From Streptomyces sp. NWU339 (lineage in GTDB: Bacteria > Actinomycetota > Actinomycetes > Streptomycetales > Streptomycetaceae): a stretch of 64,000 nucleotides of DNA. Shown piece by piece: positions 49,544 to 58,952 of the stretch (its first letter is position 1; each line of letters opens with the position of its first letter). The translations under genes were made by a program, and so were the position numbers. Below the pieces are notes generated by a model. The model saw only the letters and a list, made by a program, of their open reading frames with translations. It made no database searches and had not been told where the DNA came from. The stretch spans positions 21,870 through 85,869 of the forward strand of contig NZ_QFRK01000023.1 in NCBI RefSeq assembly GCF_003143855.1, given 5' to 3'.

Positions 49544-52540
49544 GTGCAGACGCCTCCCCCGCCGCACGCTCCCGCTCAGTACGCCGAACTGGCCCACTGT
49601 TCAACCGTATTCGTACCCGGTGACCCGGCCCGCACCGGCCGGGTCGCCTTCTGGCGGCCCGACGGGGCGGCTCCCCCCGACGTGGACGCGGCGTCGGTCG
49701 AGGAACTGACCGTCGTCGTTCCCGGCGAGACCGGGGTGGAGACGGTGAGCGTCCCGGCGGCGCTGCTGCCGGTGCGCGCCGCGCTGCCCGTCCTCACCCG
49801 GGCACGGACACGCGACGAAGGGCATCCCGCCGCCGTGTTCTGGGGCGCTGCCGCCGTGCACGCCCTGGGTCTGGTGGCGCGCGGTCTGCTGCTGCCGGGG
49901 CTGTCCCCGGCCGGCCACGACGCCTGGCGCACGGGGCCGCTGGACGCGGAGGACACCGAGGCGGTGCGCCGGCTGGCCGCCGCGATGCCGCCCGAGGCGC
50001 ACGCCCTGCCGGTGGACGGCCCGGGGCCGCTGCGCCTGCCCGAGCCCGAACGGCTGCTGCGCGCCTTCCTCGACGCGGTCGCCGACACCTTGCCCCGCTC
50101 CCCCGCCGCCCCCCTCGTCACCGGCACCCCCGCCTACGCGGTACCGCAGCGACAGCACCTGCCCGGACTGCGCGACTGGGCCGCCGACGTCGCCGCGGGC
50201 CACGACGCCGGCGTACGTCTGTCGCTGCGCGTCGAGGTGCACGGCCTCACGGAGCTCACGGAGCTCACGGAGCTCACAGACCTGACGGCGCCCTCGGCCA
50301 CCCGGGACGACGCCGCCATGGACGGCGACACCATGGACGGCGACGGCGCGAACGCCACGTTCCGAGCAGTGCTCCAGGTCCACAGTGTGAGCGATCCCGC
50401 GCTCGTCGCGGACGCCACCGACGTGTGGGCCGGACCCACAGACGGCGCGGACGGCACTGACGGCGCGAACGGCTCGGACGGCGGTTTCGGACCGCGCGCC
50501 CGGATGGACACGCTGCTCGCGCTCCGCCGCGCCGCCCGCGCCTGGGCCCCGCTCACCCCCCTGCTGTCGGCGACCGTGCCGAACGCGGTCGAACTCGCCG
50601 ACGAGGAGGTCATCGAGCTCCTCGGAGAGGGCACCAGGGCGCTGGCCGGCGCGGGCGTCGACGTGCACTGGCCGAGGGAGCTGACCCGCGAACTGACCAC
50701 CCGCGCGGAGATCGGTCCCGCTGACGACGAGCGGGGCCCCGGGCGACCCGGCGTCGAGGGCGCCTCTCAGGGACCGTCCTTCCTGTCGGCCGACGCACTG
50801 CTCGCCTTCGACTGGTCGTTCGCCCTGGGCGGCCGGCACATCACCCGCGCGGAGCTGGACCGGCTCGCGGAGACCAAGCGTCCTGTCGTGCGGCTGCGCG
50901 ACCAGTGGGTGCTGCTCGACCCGCAGGAGGTGCTTCGCGCCCGCGCGCACCAGGACCACGAGGTGAATCCCGTCGACGCGCTCGGGGCCGCCCTGACCGG
51001 CTCGGTGGAGGTGGACGGCCACCGGATCGAGGTGCGGCCCACCGGCTGGCTGGCGGCCCTGCGGGACCGGCTCGCCGACCCCGAGGCACAGGAGCCCGTC
51101 GCACAGCCGACGGCCCTCGCCGCCACACTGCGGGACTACCAGCGGCGCGGGCTGAACTGGCTGGCCCACATGACGTCCGTGGGCCTGGGCTGCTGCCTCG
51201 CCGACGACATGGGCCTCGGCAAGACCATCACCCTGATCGCCCTGCATCTGCACCGGCAGTCCGACCCCGCGTCCGCCGGGCCCACCCTCGTGGTGTGCCC
51301 GACCTCCCTGATGGGCAACTGGCAGCGGGAGATCGAACGGTTCGCGCCCGGTACGCCGGTACGCCGCTTCCACGGTGCGCGGCGCTCGCTGGACGACCTG
51401 GCCGAGGGCGAGTTCGTCCTCACCACGTACGGCACCGTGCGCCTGGATGCTCTCCGGCTCGCCGAGGTGTCCTGGGGAATGGTCGTCGCCGACGAGGCCC
51501 AGCACGTGAAGAACCCGTACGCGGCGACGGCCCGGCAGCTGCGCTCCATCGGCGCACGCGCGCGCGTGGCGCTCACCGGCACACCCGTGGAGAACAACCT
51601 CTCGGAACTGTGGGCCGTCCTGGACTGGACGACGCCCGGTCTGCTCGGCCGGCTCGGCACCTTCCGCAGGCGGTACGCGGACGCCGTGGAGGGCGGGCAG
51701 GACCCGGCCGCGGCGGAACGACTGGCCCGGCTGGTAAGGCCGTTCCTGCTGCGCCGCCGCAAGTCGGACCCGGGGATCGCGCCCGAGCTGCCGCCGAAGA
51801 CGGAGACGGATCACCCGGTGTCGCTCACCCAGGAGCAGGCGGGGCTGTACGAGGCCGTGGTGCGGGAGGCCCTCGCCGAGATCTCCGGCACCGACGGCAC
51901 CGACGGCATGGCGCGACGGGGAATGATCGTGAAGCTGCTGACCGGGCTCAAGCAGATCTGCAACCACCCGGCGCAGTTCCTCAAGGAGGACCGTCCGGTG
52001 CTCGCGGGGCGGTCCGGGAAGCTGGAGTTGCTGGACGAGCTCCTCGACACGGTGCTCGCCGAGGAGGCCGGGGTGCTGGTCTTCACGCAGTACGTGCGGA
52101 TGGCCCGTCTCCTGGAGCGCCACCTCGCCGCACGGGGCGTGCCGTCGCAGTTCCTGCACGGCGGCACGCCGGTGGCCGGGCGCGAGGCGATGGTGCGGCG
52201 TTTCCAGGACGGCGAGGTCCCGGTCTTCCTGCTGTCGTTGAAGGCGGCGGGCACGGGGCTGAACCTCACCCGTGCCGAGCACGTCGTGCACTACGACCGC
52301 TGGTGGAACCCCGCCGTCGAGGCGCAGGCGACGGACCGCGCGTACCGCATCGGCCAGACCCGGCCGGTACAGGTGCACCGGCTGATCGCCGAGGGCACGA
52401 TCGAGGACCGCATCGCCGAACTGCTGGTCCGCAAGCGCGAACTGGCGGACGCGGTGCTCGGCTCCGGGGAGGCGGCGCTCACCGAGCTGACGGACGCCGA
52501 ACTGGCGGATCTGGTGGAACTGCGAGGGGGAGCACGATGA
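49544..52540 (+). CDS. SNF2-family helicase (DEAD/DEAH, HepA/RapA-like)
   Basis: 998 residues from GTG 49544. The N-terminal 500 residues contain the bacterial SNF2_assoc region and two repetitive inserts (LTELTELTELTDL; Asp-Gly-Ala/Thr repeats). The SNF2 core starts at about residue 525: LRDYQRRGLNWLAHM, Walker A DDMGLGKT near residue 556, CPTSLMGNWQREIERF, motif II ADEAQH near residue 649, LTGTPVENNLSELW, then QFLHGGTPVAGREAMVRRFQ, LKAAGTGLNLTRAEHVVHYD and ATDRAYRIGQTRPVQVHRLI. It translocates on duplex DNA. It overlaps the SWIM-domain gene by ATGA, a conserved pair in actinobacteria. Confidence 0.95.
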   Translation: MQTPPPPHAPAQYAELAHCSTVFVPGDPARTGRVAFWRPDGAAPPDVDAASVEELTVVVPGETGVETVSVPAALLPVRAALPVLTRARTRDEGHPAAVFWGAAAVHALGLVARGLLLPGLSPAGHDAWRTGPLDAEDTEAVRRLAAAMPPEAHALPVDGPGPLRLPEPERLLRAFLDAVADTLPRSPAAPLVTGTPAYAVPQRQHLPGLRDWAADVAAGHDAGVRLSLRVEVHGLTELTELTELTDLTAPSATRDDAAMDGDTMDGDGANATFRAVLQVHSVSDPALVADATDVWAGPTDGADGTDGANGSDGGFGPRARMDTLLALRRAARAWAPLTPLLSATVPNAVELADEEVIELLGEGTRALAGAGVDVHWPRELTRELTTRAEIGPADDERGPGRPGVEGASQGPSFLSADALLAFDWSFALGGRHITRAELDRLAETKRPVVRLRDQWVLLDPQEVLRARAHQDHEVNPVDALGAALTGSVEVDGHRIEVRPTGWLAALRDRLADPEAQEPVAQPTALAATLRDYQRRGLNWLAHMTSVGLGCCLADDMGLGKTITLIALHLHRQSDPASAGPTLVVCPTSLMGNWQREIERFAPGTPVRRFHGARRSLDDLAEGEFVLTTYGTVRLDALRLAEVSWGMVVADEAQHVKNPYAATARQLRSIGARARVALTGTPVENNLSELWAVLDWTTPGLLGRLGTFRRRYADAVEGGQDPAAAERLARLVRPFLLRRRKSDPGIAPELPPKTETDHPVSLTQEQAGLYEAVVREALAEISGTDGTDGMARRGMIVKLLTGLKQICNHPAQFLKEDRPVLAGRSGKLELLDELLDTVLAEEAGVLVFTQYVRMARLLERHLAARGVPSQFLHGGTPVAGREAMVRRFQDGEVPVFLLSLKAAGTGLNLTRAEHVVHYDRWWNPAVEAQATDRAYRIGQTRPVQVHRLIAEGTIEDRIAELLVRKRELADAVLGSGEAALTELTDAELADLVELRGGAR

Positions 52541-53901
52541 ACCGGTACGACGGTGCGGAGACCGACGGCCGCGACGCCGACGGTCACGATGCCGACGGTC
52601 ACGCGGCCGACGGCGACAGGGCCGGCAGTGAAGCCGCCGGGACGGAGCGGACGTTCGCCGTGCTGCCTCCCGCGCGGGGGCGTGGTTTCGCGCAGACCTG
52701 GTGGGGTCGGGCCTGGCTGACGGCGCTGGAGGGCACGGCCCTGGACGTCCAGCAGCTCAAGGCGGGTCGCAGGCTCGCCCGCGCGGGAGCGGTCGGCGCG
52801 GTGTCCGTGCGTCCGGGACGCATCACGGCCGTCGTACAGGACCGCGACCGCACGGCGCTCCGGGCGGACGTCCTGCTCCAGGAGCTGTCCGACGAGCAGT
52901 GGGGCCGTTTTCTGGGCATGGCCGTCGAACGGGCCGGACATGTGGCGGCGCTGCTCGACCGGGAGATGCCGCCGCATCTGGTGGAGGACGCGGAGCTGGC
53001 CGGGGTCGAACTGCTGCCGGGCCTGGGCGATCTGGAGCCGGAGTGCGGCTGCGGGGCCTGGGACCACTGCGGTCACACGGCGGCACTCTGCTACCAGGTG
53101 GCCCTGCTGCTGGACCAGGATCCGTTCGTCCTGTTCCTGGTGCGGGGACGCGGTGAAAGGGCCCTGCTGGACGCGCTCCAGTCGCGTGCCGGGGCACGCG
53201 CGGGAAAGCAGTCCCGGCCGGAGGGCGTGGACGCGGCCGAGGCGTTCGCGGTGGGCGGCATCCGGCCGGGGCTGCCCGACGCTCCCCCGCTCCCCGCGGC
53301 ACCGGGGGTGCCGCCGTCACTGGACACGGACGGGCCGCCTCCCGCCGGGATCGACCCGTCCGCCCTGGAGTTCCTCGCCGCGCGGACCTCCGCGCAGGCC
53401 CGTCACCTGCTCGCGGAGGCGATCCGGGACGGGCATGAACGGCAGCCGGTGGAGCCGGACCCGACGGTGGCTCAGGACGCGGTGCGGCTGGCCGCCGGTG
53501 ACCCGGCGCGCGCCGCGGCGGACCGACTCGCCACCGGTTCGGGGCGTGGCCGGGAAGGGCTGGCCGTGGCCGTACGGGCCTGGCGCCAGGGTGGTGCGGC
53601 GGCGCTGGCCGTGCTCGACGAGGAGTGGACGGTGGACGCCGAAGCGCTCGCACGCGCGCGTGCGGCCCTCGGGGCGGCCTGGGCCGAGGGCGACGAGGAC
53701 GAACGGCCGGTGTTCCGGGTACGCGCCAACCGCTGGACCGTCGTCGGCGCGCCGGTCCAGCTGCGACTGGGACGCGACGGCCGCTGGTGGCCGTACCGCA
53801 AGGAGCGCGGCCGTTGGGTCCCGGCGGGAGGCGCCGCCCAGGACCCGGCGACGGCCCTGGCTTCGGCGAGGGCGGAGCTCCACGCCGGGAGAACGCCCTG
53901 A
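52537..53901 (+). CDS. SWIM zinc-finger domain protein
   Basis: 454 residues. The ATG (52537) overlaps the SNF2 stop. The N-terminus is Asp/His-rich, then RGFAQTWWGRAWLTALEG opens the conserved domain. The SWIM motif CxCxnCxH is seen in ECGCGAWDHCGHTAALCYQ near residue 168. The C-terminal part is helical with FRVRANRWTVVGAPVQLRLG. SWIM domains bind DNA or proteins. The overlap and co-occurrence indicate a complex with the SNF2 protein, possibly in DNA repair or restructuring, though the role is not established. Confidence 0.92.
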   Translation: MNRYDGAETDGRDADGHDADGHAADGDRAGSEAAGTERTFAVLPPARGRGFAQTWWGRAWLTALEGTALDVQQLKAGRRLARAGAVGAVSVRPGRITAVVQDRDRTALRADVLLQELSDEQWGRFLGMAVERAGHVAALLDREMPPHLVEDAELAGVELLPGLGDLEPECGCGAWDHCGHTAALCYQVALLLDQDPFVLFLVRGRGERALLDALQSRAGARAGKQSRPEGVDAAEAFAVGGIRPGLPDAPPLPAAPGVPPSLDTDGPPPAGIDPSALEFLAARTSAQARHLLAEAIRDGHERQPVEPDPTVAQDAVRLAAGDPARAAADRLATGSGRGREGLAVAVRAWRQGGAAALAVLDEEWTVDAEALARARAALGAAWAEGDEDERPVFRVRANRWTVVGAPVQLRLGRDGRWWPYRKERGRWVPAGGAAQDPATALASARAELHAGRTP

Positions 53902-53943
53902 AACGGCCTCCCCGGGAGACACCGCGTACGCGCCTGGCCCGGG

Positions 53944-54483
53944 TCAGCGCAACCCGGCCTCGTCCAGGGACGGAAGGAGCGATTCGAGTCCGCTCGGCAG
54001 ATCGGTCGGCAGACCACTGGGCAGTTCACTCGGGAAGCCCGACGGCAGCTCGGTGGGGAAACCGGACGGCAGCAGGCTCTCCGGACCGCCGGGCAGCTCG
54101 GAGGGGATGCCCAGGGACGGGTCGGGCCGGCCGCCGGTGCCCGGGCTGCTCCCGGCGGGCTCCTTGTCCGGCGAGTCGTCGTCGCCTCCCGACGCCATCA
54201 GCACGATCACGGAGACGGCCGCCACGGCCACGATCGCCGCGAGCACGATGAGCAGGAGGTTCCTGCGCCCGCCGGGACCTCGTCCCCCTCCGCCTCCGCC
54301 TCCGTCACCGGACGGATCCTGCGGCGGATCGGAGGGCGGAGGCGGAGGGGACGGCGGGGGCGGGTCCGGCGGCGGAGGCGCGCCGCCGTACGAGGGTGGT
54401 CCGAAGCCGCCGCCCGGGGGCGGCGTGTCACCCGGCGGGCCGGGCGGCTGGGGCGGTACCGGTGGCTTGGCCATACCGGCCAT
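53944..54483 (-). CDS. proline-rich single-pass membrane protein with LPSG(F/L) repeats
   Basis: 179 residues from ATG 54483, chosen for the GAGG upstream; the frame extends 17 codons further. Residues 1-75 are Pro/Gly-rich (PPPPDPPPPSPPPPPSDPP). A single TM helix follows (NLLLIVLAAIVAVAAVSVIV). The extracytoplasmic tail carries five or more repeats of the type LPSGFPTE / LPSGFPSE / LPSGLPTD / LPSGLESL. Likely a type II membrane protein with a cytoplasmic Pro-rich arm; function unknown. Confidence 0.72.
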   Translation of the reverse strand: MAGMAKPPVPPQPPGPPGDTPPPGGGFGPPSYGGAPPPPDPPPPSPPPPPSDPPQDPSGDGGGGGGGRGPGGRRNLLLIVLAAIVAVAAVSVIVLMASGGDDDSPDKEPAGSSPGTGGRPDPSLGIPSELPGGPESLLPSGFPTELPSGFPSELPSGLPTDLPSGLESLLPSLDEAGLR

Positions 54484-54681
54484 GGTCGCCTCGGACGCCC
54501 TCCTGGCGCGAGCGTCCCGCACGGAATTCGACACGGAGCCGGGGCACGGGCCCGAGCCCGCGGCACGCTCCGCGCGGAGGCCGAGCCGTGCGCTCCCGTG
54601 CGAGCGCGGCCGCCGCGCGAAGCAGCGCGCCGGCCGCGCTCACACCGTCCCGGGCCCCCTGCGCCCCGGGAGGTCCGGGGC

Positions 54682-55848
54682 TCAGCCCCGGGCGCCCAGC
54701 AGGTGGTCCATCGCCAGCTGGTCGAGGTGCTCGAAGGCCATGCCGCGCGCGGCGGCGGTGTCGGCGTCGAAGTCCTCGAAGGCCGACCGGTCGCCGAGCA
54801 GTGCCTGGAGGCCGTCGGCCGCCGTGGGCTCCGCCAGCTGGTCCAGCCGGGCCGCGCGCAGCGCCTCCTGCACCTCGGGGTCGGAACGGAAGGCCGCCGC
54901 ACGCTCCTTGAGGATCAGGTAGTTGCGCATGCAGCCCGCCGCCGAGGCCCACACCCCGTCGAGGTCCTCGGTCCGCGGCGGCTTGAAGTCGAAGTGCTTC
55001 GGGCCGCTGTAGCCGGCCGACTCCAGCAGGTCCACCAGCCAGAACGCGGCACGCAGGTCACCGGCGCCGAACCGGAGGTCCTGGTCGTACTTGATGCCGG
55101 ACTGGCCGTTGAGGTCGATGTGGAACAGCTTGTCCGCCCACAGCGCCTGCGCGATGCCGTGCGGGAAGTTCAGCCCGGCCATCTGCTCGTGGCCGACCTC
55201 GGGGTTGACGCCGTACAGCTCCGGCCGCTCCAGGCGCTCGATGAACGCGAGGGCGTGGCCGACGGTGGGCAGCAGGATGTCGCCGCGCGGCTCGTTCGGC
55301 TTCGGCTCGATGGCGAAGCGGAGGTCGTAGCCCTGGGAGGTGACGTACTCGCCGAGCAGGTCGAAGGCCTCCTTCATCCGGTCCAGGGCGACCCGTACGT
55401 CCTTGGCGGCGCCGGACTCGGCGCCCTCACGGCCGCCCCAGGCCACGTACACCTGGGCACCGAGTTCGACCGCGAGGTCGATGTTGCGGATGGTCTTGCG
55501 CAGCGCGTAGCGGCGCACGTCGCGGTCGTTGGCCGTGAACGCGCCGTCCTTGAACACCGGGTGGGTGAAGAGGTTGGTCGTCGCCATCGGCACCTTCATG
55601 CCGGTGGCGTCCAGCGCCTGCCGGAACCGCTTGACGTGTCCCTCGCGCTCGCTGTCGCTCGAGCCGAAGGGGATCAGGTCGTCGTCGTGGAAGGTGACGC
55701 CGTGAGCCCCCAGCTCGGCCAGGCGCCGCACCGACTCGACCGGGTCGAGGGCGCGTCGGGTGGCGTCACCGAACGGGTCGCGTCCCTGCCAGCCGACGGT
55801 CCACAGGCCGAAGGTGAACTTGTCCTCGGGGGTGGGCCGGTAGTTCAT
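54682..55848 (-). CDS. xylA: xylose isomerase
   Basis: 388 residues, the standard Streptomyces length. Catalytic and metal-site blocks: FHDDDLIPFG with His54 and Asp57, NLFTHPVFKDGAFTANDRDV, VAWGGREGAES, AIEPKPNEPRGDILLPTVGH with the Glu/Lys metal and substrate ligands, NPEVGHEQMAGLNF, HIDLNGQSGIKYDQDLRFG and KHFDFKPPRTED. It converts D-xylose to D-xylulose (and glucose to fructose) using two divalent metals. AAGGAG precedes the ATG. It is divergent from xylB across 114 bases, so one control region serves both. Confidence 0.98.
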   Translation of the reverse strand: MNYRPTPEDKFTFGLWTVGWQGRDPFGDATRRALDPVESVRRLAELGAHGVTFHDDDLIPFGSSDSEREGHVKRFRQALDATGMKVPMATTNLFTHPVFKDGAFTANDRDVRRYALRKTIRNIDLAVELGAQVYVAWGGREGAESGAAKDVRVALDRMKEAFDLLGEYVTSQGYDLRFAIEPKPNEPRGDILLPTVGHALAFIERLERPELYGVNPEVGHEQMAGLNFPHGIAQALWADKLFHIDLNGQSGIKYDQDLRFGAGDLRAAFWLVDLLESAGYSGPKHFDFKPPRTEDLDGVWASAAGCMRNYLILKERAAAFRSDPEVQEALRAARLDQLAEPTAADGLQALLGDRSAFEDFDADTAAARGMAFEHLDQLAMDHLLGARG

Positions 55849-55962
55849 GCCGTGGCTCCTTGCTCGCTGAGGCTATTTCGTCATGGCGATTTACAAATTA
55901 GTATGCGGGAGCAGCTCTGGGAAGAGAGTCACCCCGCTGAACCGCGGAAGAGGGAGAGACCG
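55849..55962. promoter_or_regulatory. xylA-xylB divergent promoter region
   Basis: 114 bases between the divergent starts. An AT-rich island at 55873-55906 contains ATTTACAAATTAGTAT, very unlike the flanking DNA and therefore the likely operator for the ROK regulator encoded downstream of xylB. The symmetry I can see is only partial (TAC...GTA). Ribosome-binding sites for both genes are at the edges. Confidence 0.55.
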
Positions 55963-57432
55963 ATGTCAGCAGCCGAGGGTCCGCTCGTCGTCGGCGTGGA
56001 CACATCCACCCAGTCCACCAAGGCGCTGGTCGTCGACGCGGCCACCGGACGGGTCGTCGCGAGCGGCCAGGCTCCGCACACGGTGACCTCGGGGGCGGGC
56101 CGGGAGAGTGATCCGCGCCAGTGGTGGGACGCCCTGTGCGAGGCGCTGCGCCAGTGCGGGCAGGCGGCGCACGAGGCCGCCGCGGTGTCGATCGGCGGCC
56201 AGCAGCACGGGCTGGTCACCCTGGACGAGCGGGGCGAGCCGGTGCGTCCGGCGCTGCTGTGGAACGACGTGCGCTCCGCGCCGCAGGCCCGCCGGCTGAC
56301 CGAGGAACTGGGCGGCGCGAAGTTCTGGGCCGAGCGCACCGGAAGCGTGCCGGCCGCCTCGTTCACGGTCACCAAGTGGGCCTGGCTGGCGGAGCACGAG
56401 CCGGACGCGGTCCGCGCCACCAAGGCCGTCCGGCTCCCCCACGACTACCTCACCGGACGGCTCACCGGTCAGGCCACCACCGACCGCGGCGACGCCTCCG
56501 GCACCGGGTGGTGGGCCTCCGGGACCGAGTCGTACGACGAGGAGATCCTCGCGCATGTGGGGCTCGACCCGGCACTGCTGCCCCGTGTCGTGCGCCCCGG
56601 AGAGGTCGCCGGGACCGTGCGCGCCCACCCCGACCTGCCGTTCTCCAAGGGCACCCTGGTGGCGTGCGGTACCGGGGACAACGCGGCCGCCGCGCTGGGC
56701 CTCGGTGTGCGGCCCGGCACCCCGGTGCTGAGCCTCGGCACCTCGGGCACGGTGTACGCGGTGTCGCGGCGCCGGCCGGCCGATCCGACCGGCATCGTGG
56801 CGGGCTTCGCCGACGCGCGCGGCGACTGGCTGCCGCTCGCCTGCACGCTCAACTGCACGCTCGCCGTGGACCGGGTCGCGACCCTGCTGGGCCTGGACCG
56901 CGAGGCCGTCGAACCGGGCCGCGGCATCACGTTCCTGCCCTTCCTCGACGGCGAGCGCACCCCCAACCTCCCGAACGCGTCCGGCCTGCTGCACGGGCTG
57001 CGCCATGACACGACCGGCGGTCAGCTGCTCCAGGCCGCCTACGACGGTGCCGTGCACTCCCTGCTCGGTGCGCTCGACCGCGTCGTCGGCGAGGACGGGG
57101 AGGACGAGAAGGACGAGGCCGCCGACCCGTCGGCGCCCCTGTTGCTGATCGGCGGCGGCGCCCGGGGCACGGCCTGGCAGCAGACCGTACGACGGCTCTC
57201 GGGTCGGGCCGTGCAGGTGCCCGAGGCGCGGGAGTTGGTGGCGCTCGGTGCGGCGGCGCAGGCGGCCGGTCTGCTCACCGGGGAGGACCCGGCCGCGGTC
57301 GCCCGCCGCTGGGACACGGCGGCGGGACGGGTGCTGGAGCCGGTGGAACGGGACGAGGAGACGCTGGCCGGGATCGCCGGGGTACTCTCCGACGCGGCCC
57401 AGCTCCTGGAACGGGGCACGGACACCCGCTGA
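55963..57432 (+). CDS. xylB: xylulokinase
   Basis: 489 residues from ATG 55963, with AGGGAGA upstream. FGGY kinase features: phosphate-1 loop VVGVDTSTQSTKALVVDAAT, substrate site AVSIGGQQHGLVTL, ALLWNDVRSAPQARRL, LPHDYLTGRLTG, TTDRGDASGTGWWA with the catalytic Asp region, and CGTGDNAAAALGLGV. The C-terminal ATP site reads LLLIGGGARGTAWQQTVRRL. It phosphorylates xylulose to xylulose 5-phosphate, which enters the pentose phosphate pathway. An acidic insertion (EDGEDEKDEAADP) lies near residue 380. The ROK regulator gene follows on the same strand. Confidence 0.96.
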   Translation: MSAAEGPLVVGVDTSTQSTKALVVDAATGRVVASGQAPHTVTSGAGRESDPRQWWDALCEALRQCGQAAHEAAAVSIGGQQHGLVTLDERGEPVRPALLWNDVRSAPQARRLTEELGGAKFWAERTGSVPAASFTVTKWAWLAEHEPDAVRATKAVRLPHDYLTGRLTGQATTDRGDASGTGWWASGTESYDEEILAHVGLDPALLPRVVRPGEVAGTVRAHPDLPFSKGTLVACGTGDNAAAALGLGVRPGTPVLSLGTSGTVYAVSRRRPADPTGIVAGFADARGDWLPLACTLNCTLAVDRVATLLGLDREAVEPGRGITFLPFLDGERTPNLPNASGLLHGLRHDTTGGQLLQAAYDGAVHSLLGALDRVVGEDGEDEKDEAADPSAPLLLIGGGARGTAWQQTVRRLSGRAVQVPEARELVALGAAAQAAGLLTGEDPAAVARRWDTAAGRVLEPVERDEETLAGIAGVLSDAAQLLERGTDTR

Positions 57433-57498
57433 GGCCTTCGCCGGCGAACACCGGCCCCGGCCACACCATGACAGAACCGACCGAGGACTGACGGAGGC

Positions 57499-58734
57499 AT
57501 GAGCGCACCGCTGCACGAGGCCCGCCCGGCCGGCTCGGGGCGGGTGCCGCCCCCGCCCGGCCCGGGGCACGCACTGCCCGACACCCAGCAGGGCATGCGC
57601 CGCCGCAACCTCTCGCGGGTGATGCACACCGTCAGCGCCGAGGGACCGCTGTCCCGGGCCGCCGTCGCCTCACGCATCGGCCTGACCCGGGCGGCGGTGT
57701 CCACCCTGGTCGACGAGCTCATCCGCTCGGGCCTACTGGAGGAACTGGGCCCCGAGCGGCCGGGACGCGTGGGCCGGCCGGGCTCGGCGCTCGCCGTCAG
57801 CGGGCGCGGTCCGGCCGGAATCGGCGCCGAGGTCGGCGTCGACCATCTCGCGGTGTGCGCGGTCGATCTGCGGGGGCGGGTCCGGGCGCGGGCGGTACGG
57901 CACGTCCCGAACCGCGGACGCTCCCCCGAACCGGTGATCGAGGAGCTGACCGGACTCCTGCTCCGGGTGGTCGCCGAGGCCGAGGGCGAGGGGCTGTGGC
58001 CGGCGGGGCTCACCGTGGCCGTGCCGGGCCTGGTGGCACGGGACACCCGGACCGTCGTACGCGCGCCGAACCTCGGCTGGCGCGACACCGACCTCGGTGC
58101 CCTGCTCCCGGCGCGGTTCCCGCTGACCGTGGCCAATGAGGCCGACTGCGGCGCACTGGCCGAACTCTGGCTCGGCGAGGGCACACCACGCGACTTCCTC
58201 CATGTGTCGGCCGAGATCGGCATCGGCGCCGCCGTGGTCGTGGACGGGCGGCTGCTGCGCGGAACCCGGGGCTTCGCGGGCGAGTTGGGGCATGTGCCGG
58301 TACGGCCCGACGGCCCGGAGTGCGGCTGCGGCGGACGCGGCTGTCTGGAGCAGTACGCCGGTGAGAGGGCGGTGCTGCGCGCCGCCGGTGTGGAGCCGGG
58401 CGAGGACCGCGTGGGCCTGCTCGCCGGCCGCGCCGAACAGGGCGACCCTGCCGTACGGCGCGCCCTGCACGACGCGGGAACGGCGCTCGGCATCGCACTG
58501 ACCGGGGCGGTCAACCTCCTGGACCCGGAGAGTGTCGTGCTGGGTGGCGCGCTGTCCGGGCTCGCGCCCTGGCTGCTGCCCTCGCTCCGCTCCGAACTGG
58601 CCCGGCGCACGGCGGGCCCGGCCTGCCCCGTCTCGGTATCGGCCCTGGGCCCCGAGGGCCCCCTGCTGGGTGCGGCGCACTCGGTGGTCCGGGGAGTCTT
58701 GGACGACCCGGCCGCGGTCGCCGGGAGGGCCTGA
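57499..58734 (+). CDS. xylR: ROK-family transcriptional regulator, probable xylose repressor
   Basis: 411 residues from ATG 57499, with ACGGAGG upstream. An N-terminal winged helix (LSRVMHTVSAEGPLSRAAVA, SRIGLTRAAVSTLVDELIRS) precedes the ROK sugar-kinase-like domain. That domain includes VANEADCGALAELWLGEG, ISAEIGIGAAVV-type phosphate loop (VSAEIGIGAAVVVDGRLLRG) and the zinc-binding signature GPECGCGGRGCLEQYAG. Position just after xylB and beside xylA makes it the XylR repressor that responds to xylose. The gene symbol is given on context and family, not on proof. Confidence 0.88.
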   Translation: MSAPLHEARPAGSGRVPPPPGPGHALPDTQQGMRRRNLSRVMHTVSAEGPLSRAAVASRIGLTRAAVSTLVDELIRSGLLEELGPERPGRVGRPGSALAVSGRGPAGIGAEVGVDHLAVCAVDLRGRVRARAVRHVPNRGRSPEPVIEELTGLLLRVVAEAEGEGLWPAGLTVAVPGLVARDTRTVVRAPNLGWRDTDLGALLPARFPLTVANEADCGALAELWLGEGTPRDFLHVSAEIGIGAAVVVDGRLLRGTRGFAGELGHVPVRPDGPECGCGGRGCLEQYAGERAVLRAAGVEPGEDRVGLLAGRAEQGDPAVRRALHDAGTALGIALTGAVNLLDPESVVLGGALSGLAPWLLPSLRSELARRTAGPACPVSVSALGPEGPLLGAAHSVVRGVLDDPAAVAGRA

Positions 58735-58862
58735 TCCCACCTGCCCCGCAGACCTGGCCCCTGTCCCCGCGCCGACCACTCGTCGAGGGTGTCGTGGTCG
58801 GGCACGGACCAGAGCCGGTTGCCGCGGGAGGTCACGAGGTGACCGGCTGTCATGATGTGATC

Positions 58863-58952
58863 ATGGGTAAGGGGCGCGCCGCCTCACCGATCGATTACGA
58901 AACGCCCAACTACTGGTTGCCGCACGGTGAGCGGGTCACTATGAGGCCATGA
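58863..58952 (+). CDS. possible 29-residue leader ORF coupled to the DUF5519 gene
   Basis: An ATG at 58863 opens a short frame (MGKGRAASPIDYETPNYWLP and nine more residues) whose TGA overlaps the next ATG (ATGA, 58949-58952). The overlap and acceptable codon use suggest translational coupling, but there is no homology and no strong ribosome-binding site. Confidence 0.3.
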   Translation: MGKGRAASPIDYETPNYWLPHGERVTMRP

